Source: Kosakonia sacchari SP1 (GTDB lineage Bacteria > Pseudomonadota > Gammaproteobacteria > Enterobacterales > Enterobacteriaceae). Taken from it: a stretch of 64,000 nt of DNA. The stretch lies in contig NZ_CP007215.2 of NCBI RefSeq assembly GCF_000300455.3, positions 2,728,001-2,792,000 of the forward strand. The letters run 5' to 3'. A program made the translations under genes and the position numbers. Below, piece after piece: positions 62,829 through 64,000 of this stretch; the stretch's first letter is position 1; every line of letters starts with the position of its first letter. Below the pieces are notes generated by a model, which saw only the letters and a program-made list of their open reading frames with translations, was not told the DNA's origin and did not search any database.

Positions 62829-63107
62829 AATTTTATTCCTTACTTCGGTTTTACTTACGGCGGTTGCCGTGTTGACGCTATTCACTTTACTGGCTTTATC
62901 GTCAATTAATCAGAGCGACGGTAAAACAATGAAAGTGTAAATATCATTTTTACGCCAAATATGAAGGAAATAAGGACAAACCATGAAGAGTGGAAAATTA
63001 AATATTCAATAGGCTGATTAGAAAGGGATTATGGAGAATCTTAAATCAACGTGATTTATTAATAAAGCGCTTCAACAGGATAATTCTGTAATTTATTTAA
63101 GAAAACC
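62829..63107. other. spy upstream region
   Basis: AT-rich, no gene. With the astE terminator it makes a 315-bp gap. Two GTAAA units on the plus strand are 11 nt apart (CpxR sites usually have 5), so regulator sites are not assigned. Confidence 0.5.
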
Positions 63108-63137
63108 ATAAAAAATAAGCCCTGCGTTAACAGGGCT
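63108..63137 (-). terminator. astE (ast operon) terminator
   Basis: Stem AGCCCTG/CAGGGCT with loop CGTTAA and TTATTTTTTA on the minus strand. Confidence 0.9.
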
Positions 63138-63143
63138 GGATGG

Positions 63144-64000
63144 TTAATTAATTTTTTCAAGTATTAGCCCGGCGCGTAAACCAATGGCCACATTCGGATT
63201 GGGAAACAAAACATACTCTTGCTCATGTTGCACCACATACCGCTCGCCGCGATCCTCTGCCAGTAATGTGCCCGCGCTGAAGGGCGTAAAATTGAGCGTA
63301 TCCGCACTCATGAAGAGTTTAAATTCTTCACTGTGGCGGGTCAGTTGCTGTACCACCCGATAGCGCAGCGGCCTATTTTCCGTGTCTGGCGCAGGCTCCC
63401 CCGCCAGTAACGCCGCCAGCGCCCACGCCGTACGCTGGAACTGGCTTAAATCGTTTTCACCAAACGGCAGCGCTTTGCCAAGCTCCAGAGTGCAAGCCAG
63501 TGCGTTAAAATGCTCGCAACTGTAATGCGTAAACGTACCGCCTGGCGCCTGATGAAATACCAGCGCTTCCAGCCCGGCAGCACCCAACCACTCCAGAAAC
63601 AGTTCATCCCATGGTTCTGCCCGCAGCGGCAACACACCAAAGCGCACATGGTGCGAACCGCGGATCGCAGTGTGTAAGTCCAGATGCCAGCGCACTTCAT
63701 CGCCCGCCGCGAAGAAATGCGTTACCGCCCGTTCAAGCTGGGCGGCGCGCACCGTTTCATCGTTGGGCGGCAGTTGCTGCCAGCGCCCACCAAACATCCG
63801 GTTGAGATCGTTATGCACAAATCGCTTGTTTTGCGCCAGCGCCTGCGGGTTTCCAAGGATCACCAGCAGCCGCCAGGTGAGCGGTTGTTCGCCCGAAAAG
63901 ACATTTTTAAGCAACAAATCCAGCATCTCTACTGGCGCGGTTTCATTACCGTGGATAGCACACGAGATGACCAACGATCGCCCAACGGATTGTTTCGGGA
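63144..64000 (-). CDS. astE: Succinylglutamate desuccinylase (5' end beyond window)
   Basis: The last 285 codons of AstE; the frame continues past an internal TTG to the right edge ([20 protein letters not shown]), so about 35-40 N-terminal residues are missing. Zinc carboxypeptidase-like aspartoacylase family: IHGNETAP (zinc His and Glu), DLNRMFGG and [10 protein letters not shown] (zinc His) are present. Releases glutamate and succinate from N-succinylglutamate, last step of the arginine succinyltransferase pathway. It is last in astCADBE in E. coli; the rest would lie to the right. Confidence 0.96.
   Translation of the reverse strand, partial: PKQSVGRSLVISCAIHGNETAPVEMLDLLLKNVFSGEQPLTWRLLVILGNPQALAQNKRFVHNDLNRMFGGRWQQLPPNDETVRAAQLERAVTHFFAAGDEVRWHLDLHTAIRGSHHVRFGVLPLRAEPWDELFLEWLGAAGLEALVFHQAPGGTFTHYSCEHFNALACTLELGKALPFGENDLSQFQRTAWALAALLAGEPAPDTENRPLRYRVVQQLTRHSEEFKLFMSADTLNFTPFSAGTLLAEDRGERYVVQHEQEYVLFPNPNVAIGLRAGLILEKIN

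Noticed and set aside
62915-62941. CpxR box upstream of spy
   Set aside because: The two GTAAA units are 11 nt apart instead of about 5, so the match is not good enough to call.

Overview
The window looks like the chromosome of a member of the Enterobacteriaceae, probably a motile, plant- or environment-associated genus near Enterobacter/Kosakonia. That placement is an inference from gene content and residue-level likeness to E. coli proteins. The backbone follows the E. coli order closely: pykF-lpp-ldtE-sufESDCBA, then menI-ydiJ-ydiK-rprA, ppsA/ppsR-aroH-hemP-selO-ydiV-nlpC-btuDEC-ihfA-pheTSM-rplT-rpmI-infC-thrS, then ydiY-pfkB-ydiZ-yniA-yniB-hxpB, and finally ydjM-tcyP-cedA-katE-osmE-nadE-cho-ves-spy-astE. 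No rRNA, tRNA, insertion sequence, prophage or CRISPR array was seen. One well-known small RNA gene (rprA) is present.

Accessory material is inserted between these conserved blocks. (1) At 1-3389 there is a large repeat-rich AIDA/TibA-type autotransporter (cut by the left edge), preceded by its probable dedicated heptosyltransferase. (2) At 13.5-17.4 kb, between sufA and menI, lie a small membrane protein, an alpha/beta hydrolase, a degenerate EAL-domain protein behind a 13-bp inverted repeat, a small secreted protein and lpxP. (3) At 22.7-27.3 kb lie a frameshifted secreted-peptide pseudogene facing rprA, an orphan rightward terminator that may mark an unannotated small RNA, and an operon of a GPH sugar symporter plus a GH3 glycosidase. 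(4) At 45.5-48.1 kb lie a 41-residue membrane protein with its own promoter and terminator, a relocated fumD, an orphan flagellin with an unusual central domain behind a near-consensus sigma-28 promoter, and a 71-residue exported protein. (5) An orphan kduD sits at 53.3 kb behind a KdgR-like operator.

Central metabolism and its regulators cluster here. pykF and ppsA catalyse opposite directions of the PEP/pyruvate interconversion, both have Cra-like sites, and PpsR controls PpsA. pfkB and aroH (TrpR operator on the ppsR stop codon) add to this. Iron and oxidative stress functions include suf and hemP (both with strong Fur boxes), katE, btuE and selO. Translation genes form the thrS-infC-rpmI-rplT-pheMST-ihfA block, with an ATT start for infC and a PheM attenuator. 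SOS control is visible at ydjM and cho.

Many gene starts were moved inward from the longest reading frame, using family alignment from memory, Shine-Dalgarno position or operator position; this is stated in each entry. Function calls rest on recognised motifs and remembered relatives. No database search was run.
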